The notes under the pieces were generated by a model. The model had not been told where the DNA came from and searched no databases. It worked only from the letters and a program-made list of their open reading frames with translations. 56,448 nt of DNA. Origin: Cyanobium usitatum str. Tous (GTDB lineage: Bacteria; Cyanobacteriota; Cyanobacteriia; PCC-6307; Cyanobiaceae). Shown one piece after another: positions 24,292 through 32,491 of the stretch. The first letter of the stretch is position 1. Every line of letters starts with the position of its first letter. A program made the position numbers and the translations under genes. The stretch covers positions 1-56,448 of the forward strand of contig NZ_PXXO01000015.1 of assembly GCF_003011885.1 (NCBI RefSeq), given 5' to 3'.

Positions 24292-25747
24292 GTCGCCGCT
24301 CCAGCTGCTTGAACAGCAGCGAGGCCGTGGTGGTCATCATTAGGTAAACCAAGGCCACCGCTAGGTAAACCTCAAACGCCCGGTAGCTGGTGGCCACCAC
24401 CAGCTGCCCTTGGCGGAAAAGTTCGTCGAAGCCGATCACCGCCGCCAGGCTGGTGTCCTTAATCAGCGTGATGAACTCATTGGCTAAGGAGGGCAGCACC
24501 CGCTGCAGGGCCTGGGGCAAGATCACTAGCTGCAGCGCCGTTAGGGGCTTGAGCCCCAGGGCTCTTGAAGCTTCCCATTGGCCACGGTCAATGGAATTAA
24601 TTCCTGCTCGTATGGTTTCTGCCAGGTAGGCAGCGCCGTTTAGCCCTAGGGCGAGCACTGCGGCAGCGAAGCGATCTAGTTGCAGCTCTAGTCCCATTTG
24701 GCGGGCTAGGGCAGGCACGCCGAAGTAGATCACGAACAGCTGCACCAAAATTGGCGTGCCGCGAAAGAAGTCGACGTAGATGCGGCAGCAGCGCTGCATC
24801 ATTGTGTTGGCCCCCAGCAGTCCCGCAGCTACCAGGCCGGCTCCGATCAGGCCTAGGCCGAAGGAGCAGAGGGTTAGCGCCAGGGTCACGCCCGCACCGC
24901 GGATCAAATTGCGCAGCAACTGCACCCCGTCAAGTCCGGCGCTATCGCTGCGGCTATCGAGAGCAGGGGCTCGCTGGGGCAGAGCTGGCGGGCTCTGCCC
25001 AAACCAACGCTCATAGATACGGGCGTAGCTGCCATCGGCCAGTACCTGGCCCAGCCCCTTGTTTACTGCTTCGCGCAGGTCAGAGCCCTTGGGGAAGGCG
25101 ATGCCGTAGAAGTCGCTAGTGAGGGGCTTGCCGGCGATCTCGATGCCATCGAGGCCAGCGGTTTCGATCGCATACAAGGTGGCAGGCAGGTCATTTACGT
25201 AGGCCTCCACGTGGCCGTTCAGAAGCTCCTGCAGGGCAAGAGGACCTGAATCAAAGGTGCTGAGCTTGGCTCCGGGCACGGCTGCCATGGCCTTTGCACC
25301 GGTGGAACCGATCTGAACGGCGATCGTTCGTCCTTCTAGATCTTTGAGGTTGGCGATGCCCCGGGTGCCTCGCCGCACAACTATGCCCAAGCCAGCCGCA
25401 AAATAGGGGCGCGAAAAGTCGACGGTTTCGGCCCGCTCTGCGGTGATCGTCATGGCGCTGATCGCCAGGTCGAGGTTGCCCGCTTGCAGGGCAGGTATCA
25501 GGCCATCGAAGGGCAGAGCTGTGAGCTTGAGCGGATGGCCAGTGCGCTTGGCGATCGCTTCGATCAGTTCGATATCGAAGCCCCGCAGCTCGCCGCTGGC
25601 CCCATCGGTCATGCCGAAGGGGGCGTAGGTGGGATCGGTGCCTACGGTCCAGGTGGGGGTCGCTCCAGCTGGAATCGCCAGGCCGACCACCAAGGCCATC
25701 ACCAAGCTGAGCAGCAGCTTGGCGCTGCGGCGGCGAGAGGCAGGCAT
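24275..25747 (-). CDS. Polar amino-acid ABC transporter, binding protein fused to permease
   Basis: 490 aa: signal peptide (1-27, [19 protein letters not shown]), a solute-binding domain (about 28-260, [34 protein letters not shown]) and a HisM/GlnP-type permease domain (285-490) with the loop [18 protein letters not shown]. This fused layout is known from cyanobacterial BgtB (basic amino acids and glutamine). ATG 25747 is chosen because it starts the signal peptide; the frame upstream runs into the rplJ leader. It lies in reverse orientation between rplA and rplJ, an unusual interruption of the ribosomal block. Confidence 0.9.
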   Translation of the reverse strand: MPASRRRSAKLLLSLVMALVVGLAIPAGATPTWTVGTDPTYAPFGMTDGASGELRGFDIELIEAIAKRTGHPLKLTALPFDGLIPALQAGNLDLAISAMTITAERAETVDFSRPYFAAGLGIVVRRGTRGIANLKDLEGRTIAVQIGSTGAKAMAAVPGAKLSTFDSGPLALQELLNGHVEAYVNDLPATLYAIETAGLDGIEIAGKPLTSDFYGIAFPKGSDLREAVNKGLGQVLADGSYARIYERWFGQSPPALPQRAPALDSRSDSAGLDGVQLLRNLIRGAGVTLALTLCSFGLGLIGAGLVAAGLLGANTMMQRCCRIYVDFFRGTPILVQLFVIYFGVPALARQMGLELQLDRFAAAVLALGLNGAAYLAETIRAGINSIDRGQWEASRALGLKPLTALQLVILPQALQRVLPSLANEFITLIKDTSLAAVIGFDELFRQGQLVVATSYRAFEVYLAVALVYLMMTTTASLLFKQLERRLSLPA

Positions 25748-25800
25748 GGCTGAGCTCAGGTATGGGCAGTGTGTAGTGTGGTCCACTGGCTTTGTCCAGA

Positions 25801-25990
25801 AGGGCACGCGCCCTACCCCAGACAGCAGGTGGATTTCGGTCCATAAGTCCTGCCGAGGTGATCGCGACAGGTTTGGCACCAAGAAGGATTCGTCCGGAAG
25901 GGTTGTGGAGCGTGCAGCGGCCTCGAGTTGACCTTCCCCTTGGGAAAAGTCAGCGTCCCGGGCTGCGTTCCCGGCTTGTTCCCCTGATCC
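25801..25990 (+). ncRNA. Ribosomal L10 leader (autoregulatory RNA)
   Basis: The segment upstream of rplJ carries the conserved pair of the L10 leader: GACAGCAGGTGG (25821-25832) and CCTGCCGAGGTG (25849-25860), which bring GCAGG and CCTGC together. In known bacteria the L10-L12 complex binds this RNA to repress its own synthesis. The exact ends are not defined here. Confidence 0.75.
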
Positions 25991-26001
25991 GTTCCTTTCC
26001 T

Positions 26002-26526
26002 ATGGGCCGCACGCTGGAGAGCAAGCAACAGATCGTCGATGAGCTCAAGGGGCTCCTCGGCGAGGCCGAAATGGCGCTTGTCCTTGATTTCAAGGGCTTG
26101 TCCATCAAGGAGATGTCTGATCTGCGGATTCGTCTGCAGGCCAGCAAGGGGGTGTGCAAGGTGACCAAAAACACCTTGATGCGCCGAGCCATTGATGGAA
26201 ATACCGCCTGGGCGAATCTCGATTCTCTGCTCACCGGCTCCAACGCTTTCGTCCTTGTTAAGGGCGATGTGGGTGGTGCGGTGAAGGCCGTGCAGTCCTT
26301 CCAGAAGGACACGAAGAAGTCTGAGGTGAAGGGTGGCCTTTTCGAAGGCAAACTCCTCTCCGAAAAAGACATCAAGGCCATCGGAGATCTGCCCTCCAAG
26401 GAGGTGCTCATGGCCCAGATCGCAGGTGCGATCAACGCCGTGGCTACCAAGTTGGCCGTGGGTATCAACGAGGTTCCGTCCGGTCTTGCCCGGGCGCTCA
26501 AACAGCACGCCGAAGGCGAAAGCTGA
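26002..26526 (+). CDS. rplJ: Ribosomal protein L10
   Basis: 174 aa. [36 protein letters not shown] and [11 protein letters not shown] are typical of the rRNA-binding domain; the C-terminal helix that carries L12 dimers follows. ATG 26002 is chosen; the frame open from 25792 is the L10 leader. Forms the base of the ribosomal stalk. Confidence 0.98.
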   Translation: MGRTLESKQQIVDELKGLLGEAEMALVLDFKGLSIKEMSDLRIRLQASKGVCKVTKNTLMRRAIDGNTAWANLDSLLTGSNAFVLVKGDVGGAVKAVQSFQKDTKKSEVKGGLFEGKLLSEKDIKAIGDLPSKEVLMAQIAGAINAVATKLAVGINEVPSGLARALKQHAEGES

Positions 26527-26576
26527 GCTCCCCCGATCCGACTGTTCACAAACAGATCTGTTGCTGATTCTCAACC

Positions 26577-26960
26577 ATGTCCGCTACAACCGACCAAATT
26601 CTCGAGTCACTGAAGACTCTTTCCCTGCTTGAAGCTTCCGAGCTCGTCAAGCAGATTGAAGAGGCTTTTGGTGTATCCGCCGCCGCTTCCGCGGGCGTCA
26701 TGATGGCCGCAGCTCCCGCTGCTGCCGCTGAAGCCGTCGAGGAGCAGACCGAATTCGACGTCATGCTCGATAGCTTTGACGCCACTGCCAAGATCAAGGT
26801 CCTCAAGGCCGTCCGCGAAGTCACCGGCCTCGGCCTGGGCGAAGCCAAGGCCCTGGTGGAAAGCGCTCCTTGCGCCATCAAGGAAGGCATCGCCAAAGGC
26901 GAAGCCGAATCCATCAAAAAAGCTGTGGAAGAAGTCGGCGGCAAGGTTTCGATCAAGTGA
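26577..26960 (+). CDS. rplL: Ribosomal protein L7/L12
   Basis: 127 aa. N-terminal dimerisation part ([26 protein letters not shown]), an Ala-rich hinge, and the C-terminal factor-binding domain ([24 protein letters not shown]). It recruits translation factors. A strong intrinsic terminator follows 60 bp downstream. Confidence 0.98.
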   Translation: MSATTDQILESLKTLSLLEASELVKQIEEAFGVSAAASAGVMMAAAPAAAAEAVEEQTEFDVMLDSFDATAKIKVLKAVREVTGLGLGEAKALVESAPCAIKEGIAKGEAESIKKAVEEVGGKVSIK

Positions 26961-27019
26961 TCGCTGGGGCCCTGCGGGGCCTTATCACCTTTCTGCCAAC
27001 GTCATTCGTTGCCATCAGA

Positions 27020-27044
27020 CCGGCCCCTTCAGGGCCGGTTTTTT
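27020..27044 (+). terminator. rplJL operon terminator
   Basis: CCGGCCC (27020-27026), loop CTTCA, GGGCCGG (27032-27038), then six T. Confidence 0.93.
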
Positions 27045-27092
27045 GATGAGTAACCAACAAAAAGATCTGACCAATAAAAAGATGTGACCAAT

Positions 27093-27118
27093 AAAAAAGC
27101 CCCGCCGAAGGCAGGGCT
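27093..27118 (-). terminator. Minus-strand terminator
   Basis: On the minus strand AGCCCTGCC-loop-GGCGGGGCT ends in a run of six U. The stem is better paired on this strand (G-U in place of a C-A mismatch), which fixes the direction. It probably ends the DUF3747 transcript, leaving a 3' untranslated part of about 140 nt. Confidence 0.8.
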
Positions 27119-27125
27119 CTGAGTT

Positions 27126-27186
27126 GGAACGATTCTGGGAGTCTGTCCTCGTTTCGACCCCGGAAGAGCGTTCCCACTCCTCACAC
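27126..27186 (+). ncRNA. Possible Yfr1-like element
   Basis: The 11-nt motif ACTCCTCACAC (27176-27186), the invariant unpaired core of the cyanobacterial regulatory RNA Yfr1, follows a stem GGAACG (27126-27131) / CGTTCC (27169-27174) by one base, as in Yfr1. The 3' terminator hairpin with U-run expected in Yfr1 is not evident, and the gene neighbourhood is unusual. It is a candidate only. Confidence 0.3.
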
Positions 27187-27258
27187 CCCAGAAACTTAAT
27201 GGCAGGCTTTGGGATCGGCTAGCTGGACTGGGACTCTCCGGCAACTGGCACCCGGGCT

Positions 27259-27999
27259 TTAATCGCGGAAGGGGATCACTGGCAAGCGAATAGGGCCTTG
27301 GCCCGTCCCCTGGGCCAGCAGGTTCGGGGGGGCAACCGGCGGACGCAGTCCGAGCTGGGCTCCAGGCCTGGCTGGGGGTTGGGAGATGCCGCTGGCTGCG
27401 GCTAGTAGCTGGGGCAGGGGTGCGGCGTTGGCGAAGTACAGGTGATTCAGGGTCTGCTCGCCAAAGCTGCGGCGTTGCAGGTCCCAGCCGGCTTCGAGCT
27501 TCAGGGATACAAACCCATCTCGATCTCGCAGGGGCACCTTGGCGCGGGCAACCACCAGGGTGGTGGGATCGCTGGGGGTGCTGGCCTGCAGTTGCAGTTC
27601 GTTGCCGCTCTGGCGCAGCTGCAGCCGGTAGCGACTGGCCAGATCCTGATCGCCGATGCGCAGGGAGTAGCCGTTGCTGTCGAGATAGCGGCTGCAGATG
27701 CCGGTGAAGTTGAAGCGGTTGAGGGCCGGGTCGATCAGGCCGTCGGGGCGCTCCTCCCAGCAGCGGGGCTGGGGTTGGATCTGCTCAAGCACCAGCAGGT
27801 TCCAGTCGTTGCGCCCCAGGGGCCGCGCCAGCACGGCGAAGCGGCTGGCATCGAGCGGCCGGCTATTGAACAGGTTGGCGGCCTCTGCCCAGGGGGTGAG
27901 GGCGGCCAGGGCCGCACCTGCCAGCAGGGCGTTGCGCCAGGGACGGTAGGTTCGGCGCTCTGCCTGGCTTCTGGTCAGGCCCGGTTTGGATGGGTCCAT
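27259..27999 (-). CDS. Secreted DUF3747 protein
   Basis: 246 aa. The N-terminus has a hydrophobic signal segment (NALLAGAALAALTPWAEA), then the block recognised as DUF3747: NLFNSRPLDASRFAVLARP, LVLEQIQPQPRCWE and a Cys near ICSRYLDSNGYSLRIG. The tail is Pro/Gln-rich. This domain is largely cyanobacterial; its role is unknown, with export to periplasm or surface likely. ATG 27999 places the signal sequence at the N-terminus; the longer frame covers the rnhA start region. Confidence 0.8.
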   Translation of the reverse strand: MDPSKPGLTRSQAERRTYRPWRNALLAGAALAALTPWAEAANLFNSRPLDASRFAVLARPLGRNDWNLLVLEQIQPQPRCWEERPDGLIDPALNRFNFTGICSRYLDSNGYSLRIGDQDLASRYRLQLRQSGNELQLQASTPSDPTTLVVARAKVPLRDRDGFVSLKLEAGWDLQRRSFGEQTLNHLYFANAAPLPQLLAAASGISQPPARPGAQLGLRPPVAPPNLLAQGTGQGPIRLPVIPFRD

Positions 28000-28056
28000 G
28001 GCGGGGCGCAGCAAGCGGGCAGATGGGTTCTCTAGCGAATTTTCGGGGGTTGTCCA

Positions 28057-28854
28057 GTGGCGGATAAGCCGGTGAAAGTGGTGGCTGCGGCCTGTGATGG
28101 TGCTTGCAGTGGCAATCCGGGCCCAGGCGGCTGGGGCGCCTTGCTGCGCTTCGAGGATGGCTCGGTGCATGAGATGGGCGGCGCCGATCGGGCCACCACC
28201 AACAACCGCATGGAGCTCACCGCAGCCCTGGCCTTGCTGGAGGCCATCAAGGAGCTGCCCCGTCCGGACCAGCTCAGCATCCACACCGATAGCCGCTATC
28301 TGATCGATGGTTTCAGCAAGTGGATCCAGGGCTGGAAGCGCAAGGGCTGGCGCACGGCCTCCGGCGGGGCGGTGCTCAATCGGGATCTATGGGAGCAGCT
28401 GGACCAGGCCAGGCTTGAGGGGGTGTCCCTGGTGCACGTCAAGGGTCATAGCGGTGATCCAGACAACGACCGCTGTGATGCGATCGCCGTGGCCTTTTCC
28501 AAGGGTCAGATGCCGGCCATGGCGGCTGGCGAGGTGATCGCCACTGCCCGGATCGAAGCCGATGTTCCTGCCGATGGTCCCAGCGCTAAAAACGCCGCCC
28601 CTGGCCCAGCCATTGCCGACCCGGCGCCTGCTGCCCTGCAACAGCTGCTGAGCCGCTGTGAGCTGGCCGATCGCTTCGCTGGCCAGGGCTACGGCCTCAG
28701 CTTGGTGGAGCTGGCCCAGCTGGTGGAGCAGCCCTTGCAACAACTGGAGCGCCGCAGTGGCCCCTGGCGCTGGCGTGACTGGCAGGTGTTGCCCCTGGAG
28801 GGAGGGCGCTGGCGTTTGCAACGGGACGAGGGAGGATTGGGCGCGCGGGAGTAG
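28057..28854 (+). CDS. rnhA: Ribonuclease HI with C-terminal extension
   Basis: Residues 1-150 are an RNase HI that degrades RNA in RNA-DNA hybrids. The catalytic acids are visible: Asp14 ([10 protein letters not shown]), Glu53 (NNRMEL), Asp78 (HTDSRYL) and Asp141 (DNDRCD), with His131. After an Ala/Pro linker (about 165-190) there is a further domain of roughly 70 residues ([20 protein letters not shown], then [14 protein letters not shown]) that is not part of the usual enzyme. GTG start. pyrD follows after 10 bases. Confidence 0.95.
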   Translation: MADKPVKVVAAACDGACSGNPGPGGWGALLRFEDGSVHEMGGADRATTNNRMELTAALALLEAIKELPRPDQLSIHTDSRYLIDGFSKWIQGWKRKGWRTASGGAVLNRDLWEQLDQARLEGVSLVHVKGHSGDPDNDRCDAIAVAFSKGQMPAMAAGEVIATARIEADVPADGPSAKNAAPGPAIADPAPAALQQLLSRCELADRFAGQGYGLSLVELAQLVEQPLQQLERRSGPWRWRDWQVLPLEGGRWRLQRDEGGLGARE

Positions 28855-28864
28855 GCGGCGGCTG

Positions 28865-30064
28865 ATGGTGGATTCAGGCTCATCGAGCAGGGCTGGCACC
28901 AGCACGGTTCGCACCAGTACAGACGCCTTGTATGGGCGGCTGGTGGGTCCCTTGCTGGGCCGTGATGACGGCGCTGACGCCGAGCAGCTCAGCCAGCTCA
29001 CCCTCACGGCCCTGGCCCAGGCGTCTTTGCGGCGCCAGTGGCCCTTGGTGAGTGGTGCCCTGGCAGGCCTGGGCGCTGAGCTGCAGCGCCCCGATCCACG
29101 GCTGGAGCAAACCCTGTTTGGCTGCCGCTTCTCTAACCCGGTGGGCCTGGCGGCGGGATTTGACAAAAACGGTGTAGCAGCAGGGATCTGGCATTTGTTT
29201 GGTTTTGGCTTTGCCGAGCTGGGCACGGTCACCTGGCACGGCCAGCCGGGCAATCCCAAGCCGCGGCTGTTTCGTTTGGCTGCCGAGCGGGCGGCGCTCA
29301 ACCGCATGGGTTTCAACAACGGCGGCGCCCAGGTGTTGCGCCGCACCCTGGAGCGCCAGCAGCTGCCGGCACCGGGCCAGCGCCCGGCGGTGCTTGGCAT
29401 CAACCTGGGCAAATCCAAGATCACCTCCCTGGAGCTGGCCCCCGACGACTACGCCTCCTCCCTGGAGCTACTCGCCCCCTTAGCCGACTATGCGGTGATC
29501 AATGTGAGCTCGCCCAACACGCCGGGCCTGCGGGAGCTGCAGGAGGAAACCCTGTTGCGGCGCCTGGTGGAGCGGCTGCGGCGCTTGCCGGCTTGCCCGC
29601 CCCTGCTGGTGAAGATCGCACCGGATCTGGAGGACGACGCCATTGATGCCATCGCCCGCATGGCCTATGAGGAGGGGCTGGCTGGCGTAATCGCCGTGAA
29701 CACCAGTCTGCATCGCCTTGGCCTGGAGCAGCGGCGCCTGGTGCAGACGGGCCGCACATTGGCCGAGGAGGCCGGCGGTCTCAGCGGAGTGCCCCTCCGG
29801 GGCAGGGCCCTTGAGGTGCTGCGTCGGCTGCGGGCCACGGCGGGTCCAGCCTTGCCCCTGATTGGCGTCGGCGGGATCGATTCGGCCGAGAGCGCCTGGG
29901 AGCGGATCACCGCGGGGGCCTCGTTGGTGCAGCTCTATACCGGCTGGATCTACGGCGGGCCGGCGCTGGTGCCGCAGATTTTGGAAGGTCTGGCATCCCA
30001 GCTGGATCGTCATGGCCTGAGCCATATCAGCGCAGCCGTGGGCACCGGTCTGGCCTGGCGCTGA
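28865..30064 (+). CDS. pyrD: Dihydroorotate dehydrogenase (quinone), class 2
   Basis: 399 aa, FMN enzyme of pyrimidine synthesis. It oxidises dihydroorotate to orotate and passes electrons to quinone at the membrane. Seen: [28 protein letters not shown] with the class 2 catalytic Ser region, VKIAPDL, and the phosphate-binding end [15 protein letters not shown]. The N-terminal extension of about 90 residues is typical of class 2. ATG 28865 follows rnhA by 10 bases. Confidence 0.96.
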   Translation: MVDSGSSSRAGTSTVRTSTDALYGRLVGPLLGRDDGADAEQLSQLTLTALAQASLRRQWPLVSGALAGLGAELQRPDPRLEQTLFGCRFSNPVGLAAGFDKNGVAAGIWHLFGFGFAELGTVTWHGQPGNPKPRLFRLAAERAALNRMGFNNGGAQVLRRTLERQQLPAPGQRPAVLGINLGKSKITSLELAPDDYASSLELLAPLADYAVINVSSPNTPGLRELQEETLLRRLVERLRRLPACPPLLVKIAPDLEDDAIDAIARMAYEEGLAGVIAVNTSLHRLGLEQRRLVQTGRTLAEEAGGLSGVPLRGRALEVLRRLRATAGPALPLIGVGGIDSAESAWERITAGASLVQLYTGWIYGGPALVPQILEGLASQLDRHGLSHISAAVGTGLAWR

Positions 30065-30101
30065 ATGTTCGGTAAGTTGCTATAGCGAATGGGTTTGCAC
30101 C

Positions 30102-30983
30102 TTGGTACTGGCGGGACTCCAAAACACTTGGCGCCCGCTCCGTGCCCAGCTATTTCCGAAACTGGTGATGGTGGATTTGTCCGAGCACTTGGTGCTTGGC
30201 CAGTCCGTTAAACGGGGCCAGCCAGTTGAGCCAGCCTGGTCGGCGCCGATACCGGCGCGCACCTGCCGTAATGGGGTGCCCCAGCTCACCGATGCCGTGG
30301 GCGACTTCATCGGTGATCTGCTGCTCGAGCACGGAGGGATTGATTCCCAGCTGGTGGTGTCCCTGCCCCGCCAGGCGGCCCATTGGCGGGTGCTCGAATG
30401 GGCTAGCGCGCAGCATCCCGTGGATTCGATCGATGAGCTACGCGATCTGAATCCGGATCTGCGGCTGCCGTTTGCGTTGGATGACGCTTACGTCGATGTG
30501 CAGCCCCTACCTGGAAATACGTCCAGCGCCCTGGTAGTGGCCGCAGATCGCTCGGTGGTGGAGGCCTGGGTGGAGGTGTTTGCGATCGCTGGCGGCACCC
30601 TGCAGCATCTGCTGCCGGCTCAGGTGTGCTTAATGGGAGCGCTCAGCGATGAACTAACAGCTACACCTGCCTCCACCCTGGTAGCCCTGTTGCAGCAGCT
30701 TGACGAGCAGACTGTCCTTACCCTCTGGCGCCAGGGCGTCCCTGAATTTGAGCGCCTGCTGCCTGGGGCTATGCCGGAGTTGTTACCAGCCCTGCAGCAA
30801 AGCCTGGATTTTTATCGCAGCCACCATGCACCCAAAGCACCCGTGAGGCTGCTGCTCGCCGAATCAATGCCGGATCTGGAAGGATTGGAACAGGCCCTAG
30901 GCCTGAAGGCCGAGTTGCTCGAGCGTGACGGCTTTGGATCCCTTGCGCTGCAAGGACTTGCCGGCCTGGAGTTGGCCCAATGA
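30102..30983 (+). CDS. pilM: PilM-like type IV pilus assembly protein
   Basis: 293 aa, acting as the cytoplasmic, actin-like member of the PilMNO inner-membrane complex. Sequence identity to PilM is weak by eye; the call rests on size, the segment LVMVDLSEHLVLGQSVK resembling the first phosphate loop strand of the fold, and position directly before PilN-, PilO- and PilQ-like genes. TTG start at 30102; ATG 30168 is possible. A TATAGC box lies about 20 bp upstream. The stop overlaps pilN. Confidence 0.75.
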   Translation: MVLAGLQNTWRPLRAQLFPKLVMVDLSEHLVLGQSVKRGQPVEPAWSAPIPARTCRNGVPQLTDAVGDFIGDLLLEHGGIDSQLVVSLPRQAAHWRVLEWASAQHPVDSIDELRDLNPDLRLPFALDDAYVDVQPLPGNTSSALVVAADRSVVEAWVEVFAIAGGTLQHLLPAQVCLMGALSDELTATPASTLVALLQQLDEQTVLTLWRQGVPEFERLLPGAMPELLPALQQSLDFYRSHHAPKAPVRLLLAESMPDLEGLEQALGLKAELLERDGFGSLALQGLAGLELAQ

Positions 30984-31696
30984 GCTCCATACCAATGGTC
31001 TCCCAGTTTGATCTGCTGCGTGAAAAACGCCAGGAGCTGAATCTGCCCGAGCCAGCTGAGGCCTCCATCCAGGGGCGCCGCTGGCTTGTCCAGGGTGTGG
31101 TGATTGGTGCGGCCCTGGTTGGCGTCTCCCTTGGCGTGGCGGTATTGGTGTTTTTGAGAGCCTTGATGGTGAGCTCGGCGATCGAGGGCCTAGGCACCGT
31201 GGAAGCGGAGGTGCAGTTGTTTGAAACCCAGCTGAACGCCAGCAGAACCAAGCTCAATGGGGTGACAAAGGCCAATCAGGATTTGGTTAAGGGCTTGCTG
31301 TCAGTGCGATCCGGATCAGCAGTGCTGCGTGATCTGCAAATGAGGGTGCCTGAGGGAATCCAGCTCACTAGTGCTGCTGAAGAAGGCACTGGCTATCGTC
31401 TCAAGGGTCTATCGCGTGATCCCCAGGCTTTTGCCCGTATCAACGCCCTGCAGCTGCAGCTGAAGCGTTCGCCTTTGCTTGATCCCAATGCGATCACTTT
31501 GGTGAAGGCCTCCCGCGAAGTGGGTGCGGCCAGCACACCCCAGGCTCAAGCAGTAGTAGCACCGGTCAATTTTGAGATCCAGGTAAACCTCCGCCCACCG
31601 ATTAGTCCGTTAGCGGAAAAACAAATCCTCACCCAGCTGGGCTCCGAGGGTTTGGTGCGCCGCCTCGATCTGCTCCAAAAGGAGGGCCTGCTCTGA
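30980..31696 (+). CDS. pilN: PilN-like type IV pilus assembly protein
   Basis: 238 aa with a short cytoplasmic N-terminus (SQFDLLREKRQELNLPEP), one membrane helix (about 36-58) and a periplasmic coiled coil plus ferredoxin-like domain, the standard PilN layout. It pairs with PilO. Its stop overlaps the start of the PilO gene by one base. Confidence 0.82.
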   Translation: MSSIPMVSQFDLLREKRQELNLPEPAEASIQGRRWLVQGVVIGAALVGVSLGVAVLVFLRALMVSSAIEGLGTVEAEVQLFETQLNASRTKLNGVTKANQDLVKGLLSVRSGSAVLRDLQMRVPEGIQLTSAAEEGTGYRLKGLSRDPQAFARINALQLQLKRSPLLDPNAITLVKASREVGAASTPQAQAVVAPVNFEIQVNLRPPISPLAEKQILTQLGSEGLVRRLDLLQKEGLL

Positions 31697-32415
31697 TGAC
31701 TAATCTTCAAGATGTTGCTAGCCCTAATGCCACCAAGTTGCAGCAGCGCTTGCTGTTGGGCGTGCCGATTGGCATTGGTGCGGTAGTTACTGCTTTGATT
31801 GTTGGCTTTGGGGTAGTACCTCAGTGGTTGCGCCTCCAAGCCGACAGTGAGCGCTTGGCCCAGCTGGAGGAACTCAAGAGCCGCATCCCCCTGCTGAGAG
31901 CCCAGATTGCCAAAACCGCTGAGGCCCAGAGCGCGGCGGAGCGTAAGCAGCTCCAGGTGCTGCAACTAATCCAGGGTAGTGGCGAATTTGTTACCTTCCT
32001 TGCCCAGCTTGACGCGGAAGCTGCTCGCTACGGCGTTCAGCTTGATCTCTATGAGCCAGTGGCGGTGCCAGCCCCTGTGCCCGCTGCAGAAGCGAAGAAG
32101 GGTGAACAGGCTCCGCCTCCGCCAGCTTCTCCTATGGAAGCGGCTGGGCTGAAGGAGCAGAAGGTGTTGCTCACCGCGCGTGGTAGTTATCCCAGCCTGC
32201 TGGCATTTATGAGAGCCACTGAAAAGCTCAGTGTGCTTGTGAGCCAGAGTAATTTATCTTTGGCTGTTGTAGATCCAGCGAAGGCTGGGGCTCCAACTGC
32301 CCAAGCATCGGTTGGCGTGCCGGCGGCTGCAGCAAAGACTGAGCTGAAGTTAATGCTTACTTATTATAAATCTGCTGGTGCAGGAGCACCTGCATCAGTG
32401 GCTGCCAAGAACTAG
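31696..32415 (+). CDS. pilO: PilO-like type IV pilus assembly protein
   Basis: 239 aa: membrane helix (about 20-40, GIGAVVTALIVGFGVVPQWL), a periplasmic coiled coil and a folded domain with a disordered insertion (EAKKGEQAPPPPASP near 134). Together with PilN it connects the inner-membrane machine to the secretin. Confidence 0.82.
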   Translation: MTNLQDVASPNATKLQQRLLLGVPIGIGAVVTALIVGFGVVPQWLRLQADSERLAQLEELKSRIPLLRAQIAKTAEAQSAAERKQLQVLQLIQGSGEFVTFLAQLDAEAARYGVQLDLYEPVAVPAPVPAAEAKKGEQAPPPPASPMEAAGLKEQKVLLTARGSYPSLLAFMRATEKLSVLVSQSNLSLAVVDPAKAGAPTAQASVGVPAAAAKTELKLMLTYYKSAGAGAPASVAAKN

Positions 32416-32491
32416 CCAAGCCTTCAATTAATTGGCTATAGCGACTGGCCATCAGGAAATAATTTAGGTAAGATGCGTCCACCAATAGGTT

